DNA of 6,354 bases from assembly GCA_003731675.1 (NCBI GenBank), contig RCNQ01000094.1, positions 1 through 6,354 of the forward strand, given 5' to 3'. The translations under genes and the position numbers were made by a program. Shown here piece after piece: positions 1-6,327 of this stretch (its first letter is position 1; each line of letters starts with the position of its first letter). The stretch is from Bacteroidetes/Chlorobi group bacterium ChocPot_Mid (GTDB taxonomy: Bacteria; Bacteroidota; Ignavibacteria; Kapaibacteriales; UBA2268). The notes beneath the pieces were generated by a model. It saw nothing but the letters and a program-made list of their open reading frames with translations, had not been told where the DNA came from and did no database searches.

Positions 1-1886
1 CAATAAGTAAAGTTAATATTCCAATACAACAGCTTAAGGAAATTCGTATAGGTGGAGAATCAGATATTTTCAGGTCATTGCAGTATCTGCCAGGAGTTTT
101 GACATCATCTCAGATTTCGAGCGGTCTTTATATCAGAGGTGGTTCACCTGACCAGAATTTGGTTTTAGTTGATGGTTCAACAGTTTATAATCCGACTCAT
201 TTATTTGGGTTTATTTCTACTTTTAATGCTAATGCTGTTAAAGATGTTGAATTAATTAAAGGTGGATTTCCTGCAGAGTACGGAGGAAGGTTATCGTCTG
301 TACTGAATATAACTCAAAAAAATGGGAATCATGAAGAATACGAAGGTATGGCAACACTTGGTTTAATATCTTCACAAATCATTTTTGAAGGACCTTTAGG
401 CAATGGCTCATTTTTTCTTGGTGGAAGAAGAACTTATCTCGAATTGATTAAAGCAGTGTATCCTGAAGACCCAGAATTCCCTTTACCTGATTTTAATTTC
501 TATGATATTAATGCAAAAATCACTCAAGATTTAGGTAAAGATGATAAATTATTTTTAAGTGGTTTTATGAGTGCAGATGCACTTGTTTACAAGGGCTTTG
601 GTGCTACTATGGACCTTGATATAGGAAATAAACTTTTTGGTTTAAGATGGACACACATTTTTAATGACAATCTTTTTTCATCATTAAATATAAGCGGAAG
701 TAATTACATTAATAATTTCAATGGTGACCAAACAGGTTATACATTTATAATTAATAATTCGATTACAGATTTTACTGTAAAAGGTGCTTTGGAGTGGTTT
801 GCATCAGATGCACTGACAGCAAAGTTTGGGTTCGAATCGAGTTATTACACTTTCGATTTTCTTCAGGATTTCACGGGTGATACGACTTCCACAACTGTTG
901 ATTCATTAGACGTAAGTACAGATATGACAGTCAATCAATGGACTCATAGTATATTTGGTCAGGTGAATTATAATTTTAATGAAGTCTTATCTTCTCAGAT
1001 AGGTTTGAGAGTAAATTATTGGGATTTAAGCGACCAGACCTTAATTCATCCAAGATTAGCTTTACGTTATCAAATTAACGAAAATTATTCTGTCAAATTA
1101 GCATGGGGGCTGTTTGACCAAAATCTGAGATTGGCTACACAACCTGACTTTTCATTTTTTGATACATGGTTACCAACAGACAAGACTGTCCCTGCAAGTT
1201 ACTCAGAGCATTACATTGCAACCTTGGAAACAATTCCTTATGAAGGCATTAAATTGAATTTTGACGTGTATTATAAGAGGATGAATAATATAAATGAATT
1301 AAACAGAACTGCCCTGAAAGCAAAAGTAGTCTCCGACATTTTCTTTGTAGGCAATGGTGAATCCTATGGTGCTGAGGTATTTCTTCAAAAAAGTTATGGC
1401 AAACTGACAGGTTGGCTTGGTTACGCATTAGGTTACATTTATTCAAAATTTGATGAATTGAACAATGGTAAAGAATTTCGTCCTAAATATGACAGAAGAC
1501 ATGATTTAAAGGTCGTAACTCAGTATAATCTGAATGAAACATGGGATTTCGGTGCTGTTTTTACATTTCAATCCGGACAATCATATACTGGAGCAACATC
1601 TCGTTTTCAATCTCGTCTCCCTGAGCAGAATTATGGCAGGTCAAAAATTATCAACTCACAACTTTATGGCCTTAGATTACCACCCTCTCATCAATTGAAT
1701 ATTAATGGAAGTTATAAATTTAAAACTTTTGGCAAAGATTCAAGACTGATTTTAGATATTTACAATGTGTATAACAGAAGGGATATTTGGTTTAGATATT
1801 ACAACACAAGAGAAGAAAAAACTACAGTGGAGGATGTTAAGTTGTTACCGATTATTCCGACAATTTCTTATGAAATTAAATTTTAA
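1..1886 (+). CDS. TonB-dependent outer membrane receptor, 5' end missing
   Basis: The frame is open from base 3 with no start, so the gene begins left of the window; 627 codons are visible. The first visible stretch is a TonB plug domain: a 'FRSLQYLPGV' segment at about 69-98, 'YIRGGSPDQNLVLVDG' at about 129-176, then 'HLFGF' and 'GGFPAEYGGRLSSV' up to about 300. The rest is rich in alternating aromatic and polar residues, as expected for the 22-strand barrel, and contains 'DIYNVYNRRDIWFRYYN' near the end. The last residue is Phe (EIKF), the usual outer-membrane insertion signal. Missing are probably the signal peptide, a carboxypeptidase-regulatory-like domain and the start of the plug, by comparison with the family. 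Such receptors import a ligand through the outer membrane using TonB-ExbBD energy; the ligand cannot be read from sequence. The TTG at 78 lies inside the plug and is not a plausible start. The adjacent DUF4249 gene is a typical partner in Bacteroidota. Family call is secure. Confidence 0.95.
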   Translation, partial: ISKVNIPIQQLKEIRIGGESDIFRSLQYLPGVLTSSQISSGLYIRGGSPDQNLVLVDGSTVYNPTHLFGFISTFNANAVKDVELIKGGFPAEYGGRLSSVLNITQKNGNHEEYEGMATLGLISSQIIFEGPLGNGSFFLGGRRTYLELIKAVYPEDPEFPLPDFNFYDINAKITQDLGKDDKLFLSGFMSADALVYKGFGATMDLDIGNKLFGLRWTHIFNDNLFSSLNISGSNYINNFNGDQTGYTFIINNSITDFTVKGALEWFASDALTAKFGFESSYYTFDFLQDFTGDTTSTTVDSLDVSTDMTVNQWTHSIFGQVNYNFNEVLSSQIGLRVNYWDLSDQTLIHPRLALRYQINENYSVKLAWGLFDQNLRLATQPDFSFFDTWLPTDKTVPASYSEHYIATLETIPYEGIKLNFDVYYKRMNNINELNRTALKAKVVSDIFFVGNGESYGAEVFLQKSYGKLTGWLGYALGYIYSKFDELNNGKEFRPKYDRRHDLKVVTQYNLNETWDFGAVFTFQSGQSYTGATSRFQSRLPEQNYGRSKIINSQLYGLRLPPSHQLNINGSYKFKTFGKDSRLILDIYNVYNRRDIWFRYYNTREEKTTVEDVKLLPIIPTISYEIKF

Positions 1887-1890
1887 TGTA

Positions 1891-2751
1891 ATGATGATAA
1901 AAATAAGAATACATATTATTTTAATTCTGGTTCTTCTAACAACGATACTTATATCTTGCGAAGACCCTGTTCCTTATGATTATATTGAGCAGAAGTATGT
2001 AGAAGCTGTTTTAATTGTGGGAGAACCAATAAAGGGTATTGTGATTATGCGTACACAACCTCTTTCGGGTGTTTTTAACTATGATAGCAGTTTAGTAAGA
2101 AATGCTGATGTTACTATTAGTGATGGTGTGAACAATTTCAAATTGCAATTCAAAGATAGTGCTTACTATTATCCTGATACTAATTACAAGATTCTTCCTG
2201 AAACAAAATATACTCTTTCAATTAATTGCCCTGATAATAAAACAATAACAGGTGAAACTTCAACTCCAAAGATTTTCAATTGGATTAAACCTCCAAAAAA
2301 GATTATTTATTATCCAAAGGGTCAGGATTCAATTGATTTACCTTATATTGATTCCCTGAATTTGGAATGGGAACTCGCAACAATTTTTTATATGATTTCA
2401 GTAAAATGTCTTGATACTCTTAATTACGGGAAATATTTAACTCCCCCAACTGATGAATTAAACAGAAGAATAACAAGACGTTTTTCAAATGACCTCAGGT
2501 ATCGTGAAATAACCAACTGGTCTTTTATACCAAACAACAAAACGCCTGTCCTGTGGTACTATTTCAAGTGGTATGGTATGCAAGAGGTTACAATATGGAA
2601 TCCTGATAAGAATTTTTTAAACTGGGGACTTCAATATTTTGTTAATGCAAGTTATGACCCAAGGTTGAATAGTATTAAAGGTGGTATTGGTGTCTTCGGT
2701 TCTGCTTCTGTTATAAGGGATACAACATTTCTCGTAAAAAATCAACCATAA
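1891..2751 (+). CDS. DUF4249-type outer membrane/periplasmic lipoprotein
   Basis: From the chosen start the protein is 286 residues. It opens with a lipoprotein signal peptide: a basic n-region (MMIKIRIH), a hydrophobic core, and the lipobox LISC with Cys at residue 23, followed by acidic residues (CED). The mature part reads like DUF4249: an early segment 'YVEAVLIVGEPIKGIVIMRT', an 'NADVTISDG' segment typical of its first beta-rich domain, a 'YKILPETKYTLSI' strand, and a C-terminal 'GGIGVFGSASV' motif. The function of DUF4249 is not established; these lipoproteins are commonly encoded next to TonB-dependent receptors in Bacteroidota and presumably act with them at the outer membrane. The gene starts 4 bases after the receptor stop and shows no Shine-Dalgarno sequence, so translational coupling is likely. 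Start alternatives are ATG 1894 and ATG 1870; the latter overlaps the receptor end by 17 bases. The frame is open further upstream to 1765, but that part overlaps receptor coding sequence and would bury the signal peptide. Confidence 0.85.
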   Translation: MMIKIRIHIILILVLLTTILISCEDPVPYDYIEQKYVEAVLIVGEPIKGIVIMRTQPLSGVFNYDSSLVRNADVTISDGVNNFKLQFKDSAYYYPDTNYKILPETKYTLSINCPDNKTITGETSTPKIFNWIKPPKKIIYYPKGQDSIDLPYIDSLNLEWELATIFYMISVKCLDTLNYGKYLTPPTDELNRRITRRFSNDLRYREITNWSFIPNNKTPVLWYYFKWYGMQEVTIWNPDKNFLNWGLQYFVNASYDPRLNSIKGGIGVFGSASVIRDTTFLVKNQP

Positions 2752-2752
2752 T

Positions 2753-2787
2753 TTGTAAATTTGAAAATTATTATTTACAATTTTCAA
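2753..2787. repeat. two overlapping AT-rich inverted repeats in the gap before the isomerase gene
   Basis: TTGTAAAT (2753-2760) is perfectly complementary to ATTTACAA (2773-2780), and TTGAAAATT (2761-2769) to AATTTTCAA (2779-2787). The right arms overlap by two bases, so full pairing of both stems is mutually exclusive. The arms contain almost no G or C and there is no U-run after a strong stem, so this is not a convincing terminator. It could be an operator, a weak attenuator or chance in AT-rich sequence. Confidence 0.35.
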
Positions 2788-2792
2788 TAAAC

Positions 2793-2801
2793 AGGTGGTG
2801 A
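2793..2801 (+). promoter_or_regulatory. Shine-Dalgarno sequence of the isomerase gene
   Basis: AGGTGGTGA lies immediately before ATG 2802 and differs from the full anti-Shine-Dalgarno complement AGGAGGTGA at one base. It fixes the start of the isomerase gene. The spacing is short, about 3 bases after AGGTGG. It contrasts with the lipoprotein gene upstream, which has no such site. Confidence 0.7.
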
Positions 2802-3887
2802 ATGATTCAAGATTTATCGTTTGAAATGATAAAAGACTTAGATAGTCAAAATATGTTTGATATTATAACATCTTTTCCCGAACAAGTTAAAGATGCCGTG
2901 ATTATTGGAGAAAAATTCGATGGTTTCCCTTACTCTCCAACTTCAATTCATTTCGTTATACTTGGAATGGGTGGTTCTGCCATTGGAGGAGATATACTTA
3001 ACTCATACTTTTCGAATACAGAAGGAACAAAGCACCTAATTTTCACAACATTAAGAAATTATAAACTACCGGGTTATGTTAACAAAGATACTAACATAAT
3101 TGCTAGTTCTTACTCAGGGGGTACAGAAGAAACTAATTCGGCTTTTGAGGAAGCATTGAAAATCTGCAAAAATATAATATGTATTTCAAGTGGTGGAAAA
3201 ATCACAGATACAGCAATTAAGAATAATATTCCTATTATCAAGATACCATCAGGTTATCAACCAAGGTGTGCTTTGGGGTATTCTTTTTTTCCTATGTTAC
3301 TTAGCATTCTCAAAACAAATATGTTTTCAGAAGAAATTAAAAACCGAATTAGAAATGAAATCAATGAAACAATTGATATACTTCGCAAAAGAGCAAATGA
3401 ATATTCAATGATTTCTGACAATAATTTAGCTATTAGCATAGCAACAAGAATAAAAGGTACGATACCCGTAATTTATTCTTCTGTGGATGGAATGGAATCG
3501 GTCAATACAAGGTGGATACGTCAGATTCAGGAAAATGCTAAACATTTAGCTTACGGTGGATTTTTACCGGAAATGAATCATAATGAAATAAATGGTTTTA
3601 ATTTACCAGAAGGTTTTGCAAAGAATATTTCCATCATTTTTATTAAGGATATTAATACACACCCAAGAACTCTCCGGAGATTTGATGCATTACAAAACTT
3701 GATAGAGACAGATGTTAAACAAATAATAACTGTTCAAAGTGAAGCAACATCTCTTTTAGCAAGAATGTTCGATATGATTTATCTTGGTGATTGGGTTAGC
3801 TATTATTTGGCTTTACTGAACAATACAGATCCCACGCCAATTCCTTTGATTACAAAGCTGAAAAACTACCTATCTCAATATGAATAA
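2802..3887 (+). CDS. pgi/pmi: bifunctional phosphoglucose/phosphomannose isomerase
   Basis: This 361-residue cytoplasmic enzyme should interconvert glucose-6-phosphate or mannose-6-phosphate with fructose-6-phosphate (EC 5.3.1.9 and 5.3.1.8), linking glycolysis or gluconeogenesis with mannose-based glycan precursors. It has the two-SIS-domain layout of the archaeal/bacterial PGI/PMI family. Visible motifs are GMGGSAIGGD at residues 55-64, the sugar-phosphate loop SYSGGTEET at 103-111, PRCALGY at 154-160, and RWIRQIQENAK at 237-247. Glu244 and His260 are 16 residues apart, the same spacing as catalytic Glu203 and His219 of the Pyrobaculum aerophilum enzyme. Thr345 and Lys352 near the C-terminus match the seven-residue spacing of its Thr291 and Lys298; I recall these reference positions from memory. 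All expected catalytic residues appear present. ATG 2802 is set by the strong ribosome binding site. It follows the DUF4249 gene by 50 bases and may share its transcript, but no functional link is evident. The classical PGI of most bacteria is a different, longer protein. Confidence 0.93.
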   Translation: MIQDLSFEMIKDLDSQNMFDIITSFPEQVKDAVIIGEKFDGFPYSPTSIHFVILGMGGSAIGGDILNSYFSNTEGTKHLIFTTLRNYKLPGYVNKDTNIIASSYSGGTEETNSAFEEALKICKNIICISSGGKITDTAIKNNIPIIKIPSGYQPRCALGYSFFPMLLSILKTNMFSEEIKNRIRNEINETIDILRKRANEYSMISDNNLAISIATRIKGTIPVIYSSVDGMESVNTRWIRQIQENAKHLAYGGFLPEMNHNEINGFNLPEGFAKNISIIFIKDINTHPRTLRRFDALQNLIETDVKQIITVQSEATSLLARMFDMIYLGDWVSYYLALLNNTDPTPIPLITKLKNYLSQYE

Positions 3888-3924
3888 ATCCAAAATATTT
3901 ATCGCATATCTGTAAATTAAATAT

Positions 3925-3960
3925 CTGGCAAATTTTATATTCTCAAACCTGCCAGTTTTA
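3925..3960. terminator. weak candidate terminator between convergent genes
   Basis: CTGGCA (3925-3930) pairs perfectly with TGCCAG (3950-3955) across a 19-base loop, followed on the + strand by TTTTA. It would end the isomerase transcript. The right arm lies inside the last codons of the opposite-strand DsrC-like gene (its Leu-Ala), so on the - strand the hairpin straddles that gene's stop and is followed by an AT-rich tract. The stem is only 6 bp with a long loop, so this is tentative. Confidence 0.3.
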
Positions 3961-4582
3961 CAGCACCACGATGGTAGCCATCAGGAAATAATTCTTCAAG
4001 TTCAACCAACACCATATCCATATCTTCAATTAATTGATAGATTGTGGGTATTTGGTTTGTTTTCTCGAACTTATCCCGTAGATAATAAATTATTTCCCAG
4101 TGCCTGTCAGTTAGAAGATGTGGCATTTTCATTTCAATTGCTTTGTTTAATGCAAATGATTCATCCCATTCACTTGGGTCAAACAAAAAACCAAAGCAAT
4201 CAATTATATATGTTTTGTCAGGGTTATATGGCTTATTAGTTTTTATTACTTTATCCATATAATGATGGTTGATTAATCCGTCAATATATGTAACTCCTGC
4301 TATTTTGCATGCACTCCTGTGATAACCAAATGGAAAAAGTGATTTGAGATAATCCAACGTAATATGATTGTGTTTACATAACTCAAATATAGTTGGGCAG
4401 GTATTAGTCCTCAAATACCTTTCTCTGATGTAATTAATTATTACCCAATGGTTTTCTGTAAGTTGAATTTTTTGTTCATTTGCAATAGCATTTGCGAAAT
4501 CTTCATCCCATTTTAATGGGTCGAGTAAGAATTGAAGTTTATCAACCTCATATTTTTTATTGTTAAAAATCAAAGTCTCCAT
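3935..4582 (-). CDS. tandem two-domain DsrC/TusE-like protein without the sulfur-carrying C-terminal cysteine
   Basis: The 215-residue protein is two copies of the DsrC/TusE/DsvC fold in one chain, about twice the usual length of 105-115. Domain 1 spans residues 1-97 and domain 2 about 123-213, joined by a linker near 98-122. Each has the family core in order: DPxxWDE (21-27; 135-141), LTxxHW (41-46; 157-162), a Y-x-R helix, TNxxPTI (59-65; 175-181), LFPxGYHR (82-89; 198-205) and AxKxAG (91-96; 207-212). About 40 positions are identical between the halves by eye, including the unusual GYHR where DsrC and TusE have GP-x-K/R. In DsrC, CysB sits in the AxKxAG region and CysA 11 residues later at the penultimate position. 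Here domain 1 keeps CysB (Cys92) but has Leu103 at the CysA position; domain 2 has Val208 for CysB and stops seven residues later. Canonical persulfide or trisulfide transfer is therefore unlikely. DsrC has a helix-turn-helix and reported DNA binding, so a regulatory role is possible but inferred. No dsr or tus partner genes are present. The start is supported by the upstream AGGTGA. Confidence 0.85.
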   Translation of the reverse strand: METLIFNNKKYEVDKLQFLLDPLKWDEDFANAIANEQKIQLTENHWVIINYIRERYLRTNTCPTIFELCKHNHITLDYLKSLFPFGYHRSACKIAGVTYIDGLINHHYMDKVIKTNKPYNPDKTYIIDCFGFLFDPSEWDESFALNKAIEMKMPHLLTDRHWEIIYYLRDKFEKTNQIPTIYQLIEDMDMVLVELEELFPDGYHRGAVKLAGLRI

Positions 4583-4586
4583 TTTT

Positions 4587-4592
4587 TCACCT
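4587..4592 (-). promoter_or_regulatory. Shine-Dalgarno sequence of the DsrC-like gene
   Basis: Read on the - strand, AGGTGA is followed by AAAA and then the ATG at 4582-4580. The good match and spacing support this start and show that at least some genes here use canonical ribosome binding. Confidence 0.7.
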
Positions 4593-4616
4593 ATTTTTTT
4601 TTATAACCCTTTTTTT

Positions 4617-4630
4617 CTTTAAAATTAAAG
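4617..4630. repeat. short palindrome upstream of the DsrC-like gene
   Basis: CTTTAA-AA-TTAAAG is a perfect 6-bp inverted repeat with a two-base centre, 35-48 bases upstream of the DsrC-like start. Its position would suit an operator overlapping the leftward promoter. In such AT-rich DNA it may equally be chance. Confidence 0.25.
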
Positions 4631-4696
4631 AATCATTTTTAAAAAACAACTAATTTTTTGTGTGTTTGTTAATCTTATCGAAAAATATTTTTTAAT

Positions 4697-4702
4697 TATA
4701 AT
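4697..4702 (+). promoter_or_regulatory. candidate -10 element for the DUF4139 gene
   Basis: A perfect TATAAT lies 51 bases before ATG 4754, which would give a leader of roughly 40-45 bases. No good -35 stands 17 bases upstream (CTTATC at 4674-4679); the nearest TTG-like hexamer, TTGTTA at 4666-4671, is too far at 25 bases. A lone TATAAT is expected by chance in such AT-rich DNA, so confidence is low. Confidence 0.3.
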
Positions 4703-4710
4703 ATTAATCG

Positions 4711-4728
4711 TTAATTTTAATTTTAATT
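4711..4728 (+). repeat. three tandem copies of TTAATT
   Basis: TTAATT occurs three times without interruption, between the candidate -10 hexamer and the DUF4139 start. It would sit in the 5' leader or transcription start region. A short tandem array could vary in copy number by slippage, but it may also be simple low-complexity sequence. Confidence 0.5.
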
Positions 4729-4753
4729 ATTTTCATAAACATAAGAGAAAAAT

Positions 4754-6088
4754 ATGAAAAATCTGATTATCATCATAATAGTTAGCTTGGTAACGCTTTT
4801 AAATGCACAAGAGAAAATTAAAAATGTTTACGTAACAATTTATAACTCTGATTTGGGGGTTGTGAGAGAAATCAGAGAATTTGATTTACCTAAAGATGTA
4901 TCTGAAGTTAAAGTAACAGGGGTTGCCGAAAGAATTGACCCGACAAGTGTACATATTAATTTTGAAGGCAATGTTATTGAACAAAACTACCAGTATGACC
5001 TTATTAGTTTATTTAAAATATTGCAAAAATACATTGATAATGATATTGATTTAATTTCTGACAAAGAATTAATCTCCGGAAAATTATTATCCGTTAGCTC
5101 AAATTCGATTGTTATTCAAAAAAAAGATGGTGGATTATTGCTTTTACCAGACTTGAATAAATATCATATTTCCGTCAAATCTTTACCGAAGGGTCTTATT
5201 ACGAAACCGACACTTATATGGACCTTGAACAGCAATAAACAAGGAAAACAGGATGTCGAATTATCTTACCAGACTTCAGGTATGAATTGGCATGCTGAAT
5301 ATGTAGCAGTCTTAGATAAAGATGACAAACAAATGGACTTAAACTCATGGGTTAGCATTGAAAATAATTCAGGTGCAACATATGAAAATGCGATTTTGAA
5401 ATTAGTCGCCGGTGATATTAACAGAATTCAACCAATGCCTAAATCAGTGGAATATGACATGATGGAAAGAGCCGCAGCACCTATGATATCAGAAAAAGAA
5501 TTTTTTGAGTATCACATTTACAATTTGCAAAAACCTACTACTATAAACAACAATGAAATCAAACAGATTTCTTTATTCGAAGCAAGTAAAATAAATATTC
5601 AAAAGAAATATATTTATAAAAGCAGTATCTATGGGAACTCCCAGGATATCTCTGTTTATATTGACTTTATCAATAGTAAAAACAACCAACTTGGAATACC
5701 ATTGCCATCCGGTAAGATAAGATTGAATAAAAGTGATGGCTCATCTATTGAATTTATCGGAGAAGATATAATAAATCACACACCAAAAGATGAGAAAATT
5801 ACATTGAAAGCCGGAAACTCTTTCGATTTAAAAGCTGAAGAGTCAACTAAAGAACAAAAAAGAATCTCAAGTAACGTTATGGAAAATACTTACGAAATAA
5901 AACTACGAAATCATAAAAATGAAGATGTTATTATTCAAGTGGAGAAATTCCTTGGGACAAATTGGGAAGTAATTAGTTCCAATTTTAAATACGATAAGAA
6001 AGATGGCTCAACTATCACCTTTCAAATACCAGTCAAAAAGGACAAAGAAGAAATTATAAATTTAAAAGTAAGATATATTAACCAATAG
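4754..6088 (+). CDS. secreted DUF4139 domain-containing protein
   Basis: The 444-residue protein begins with a Sec signal peptide: MKN, a strongly hydrophobic core (LIIIIIVSLVTLL), and a likely cleavage after LNA at residue 18. The mature protein matches DUF4139 proteins: 'VTIYNSDLGVVREIREFDLP' at 27-46, 'DPTSVHI' at 62-68, 'SGMNWHAEYVAVLD' at 175-188, 'NNSGATYENAILKLVAGDIN' at 204-223, 'LPSGKIRL' at 317-324, 'FIGED' at 334-338, 'AGNSFDLKAE' at 353-362, and 'YEIKLRNHKNEDVIIQVEKF' at 380-399. The fold is beta-rich, with a low-complexity stretch around 228-290. The family is widespread in bacteria but has no firmly established biochemical function; it lacks a recognisable catalytic motif, and periplasmic or surface location is inferred from the signal peptide. 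It is transcribed divergently from the DsrC-like gene and convergently with the OstA-like fragment, with only 8 bases to the latter. No terminator hairpin is visible after its stop. The next in-frame Met is far inside, so ATG 4754 is the natural start. Confidence 0.9.
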   Translation: MKNLIIIIIVSLVTLLNAQEKIKNVYVTIYNSDLGVVREIREFDLPKDVSEVKVTGVAERIDPTSVHINFEGNVIEQNYQYDLISLFKILQKYIDNDIDLISDKELISGKLLSVSSNSIVIQKKDGGLLLLPDLNKYHISVKSLPKGLITKPTLIWTLNSNKQGKQDVELSYQTSGMNWHAEYVAVLDKDDKQMDLNSWVSIENNSGATYENAILKLVAGDINRIQPMPKSVEYDMMERAAAPMISEKEFFEYHIYNLQKPTTINNNEIKQISLFEASKINIQKKYIYKSSIYGNSQDISVYIDFINSKNNQLGIPLPSGKIRLNKSDGSSIEFIGEDIINHTPKDEKITLKAGNSFDLKAEESTKEQKRISSNVMENTYEIKLRNHKNEDVIIQVEKFLGTNWEVISSNFKYDKKDGSTITFQIPVKKDKEEIINLKVRYINQ

Positions 6089-6096
6089 TTGTTATT

Positions 6097-6327
6097 TTAA
6101 ATATTAGATTTCGATTTCAGAACCTTTTTCTTAGGCTTGTCTTCACGCCAGCGATAGTTTGGTAGAAAATAGCTTTCGACTTTATCCCAAACCAGATTTT
6201 CAGGAAAATATTTTCCATGAACAGCACCAAGCCAGATAATATCGGCAGGTTTTCCTTCTTCAAAATAAATATTGAGACTGTCGCAACTTGTCAAATCTAC
6301 TCCATCATTCCCCTTATCTGAAGACAT
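6097..6327 (-). CDS. C-terminal part of an OstA/LptA-like protein, frame interrupted upstream
   Basis: The 76 residues from ATG 6327 look like the C-terminal end of the OstA-like proteins that act as LptA (periplasmic lipopolysaccharide transport) in Bacteroidota and Chlorobiota. Visible features are 'SCDSLNIYFEEGKPADIIWL' at residues 14-33, 'GKYFPENL' at 38-45, and a terminal 'LPNYRWREDKPKKK' at 55-68, matching the family's closing LPGF-x-WR...RPK pattern. It has no signal peptide and is far too short for a whole protein. Upstream in frame are five more fitting codons (KSLYF), then a TAA at 6345-6343, then three codons (N-G-N) to the window edge. N-G-N-stop-K-S-L-Y-F resembles the family's GNA-x-S-x-Y-Y/F segment, so homology seems to continue through the stop. 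There is no Shine-Dalgarno before ATG 6327. I therefore read it as the 3' end of a broken gene, a sequencing error, or less likely a separate small gene. The family call rests on recalled motifs and is moderate. Confidence 0.5.
   Translation of the reverse strand: MSSDKGNDGVDLTSCDSLNIYFEEGKPADIIWLGAVHGKYFPENLVWDKVESYFLPNYRWREDKPKKKVLKSKSNI

Larger units (their letters stand above)
4583..4753. promoter_or_regulatory. divergent AT-rich intergenic region
   Basis: These 171 bases lie between the starts of the DsrC-like gene (leftward) and the DUF4139 gene (rightward), so both promoters should be here. The sequence is almost entirely A and T with many homopolymer runs. It contains a short palindrome near the DsrC-like gene, a TATAAT hexamer, and a triple TTAATT repeat near the DUF4139 gene, each listed separately. 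No small ORF or RNA gene is recognisable. Upstream of ATG 4754 there is only a weak AAGAG as possible ribosome binding site. Confidence 0.6.

Noticed and set aside
78..80. TTG as start of the receptor gene
   Set aside because: The plug domain continues in frame upstream to base 3, so the real start is outside the window.
1249..1446. 65-codon open frame on the - strand inside the receptor gene
   Set aside because: It lies wholly within strong receptor coding sequence, its translation has no family resemblance, and no ribosome binding site was seen.
1765..1890. N-terminal extension of the DUF4249 frame back to ATG 1765
   Set aside because: It would overlap 122 bases of the receptor gene and place about 42 residues in front of an otherwise normal lipoprotein signal peptide.
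3190..3439. Short open frames on both strands inside the isomerase gene (3190-3411 + and 3257-3439 -)
   Set aside because: They overlap well-conserved isomerase coding sequence in other frames and show no recognisable protein features.
4042..4239. 65-codon + strand open frame antisense to the DsrC-like gene
   Set aside because: The opposite strand encodes clear DsrC motifs across the same stretch; this frame is a shadow.
4583..4753. Possible small RNA, tRNA or CRISPR-like repeat in the divergent gap
   Set aside because: The stretch is only AT-rich runs with no cloverleaf, no regularly spaced repeats and no GC-containing stem.
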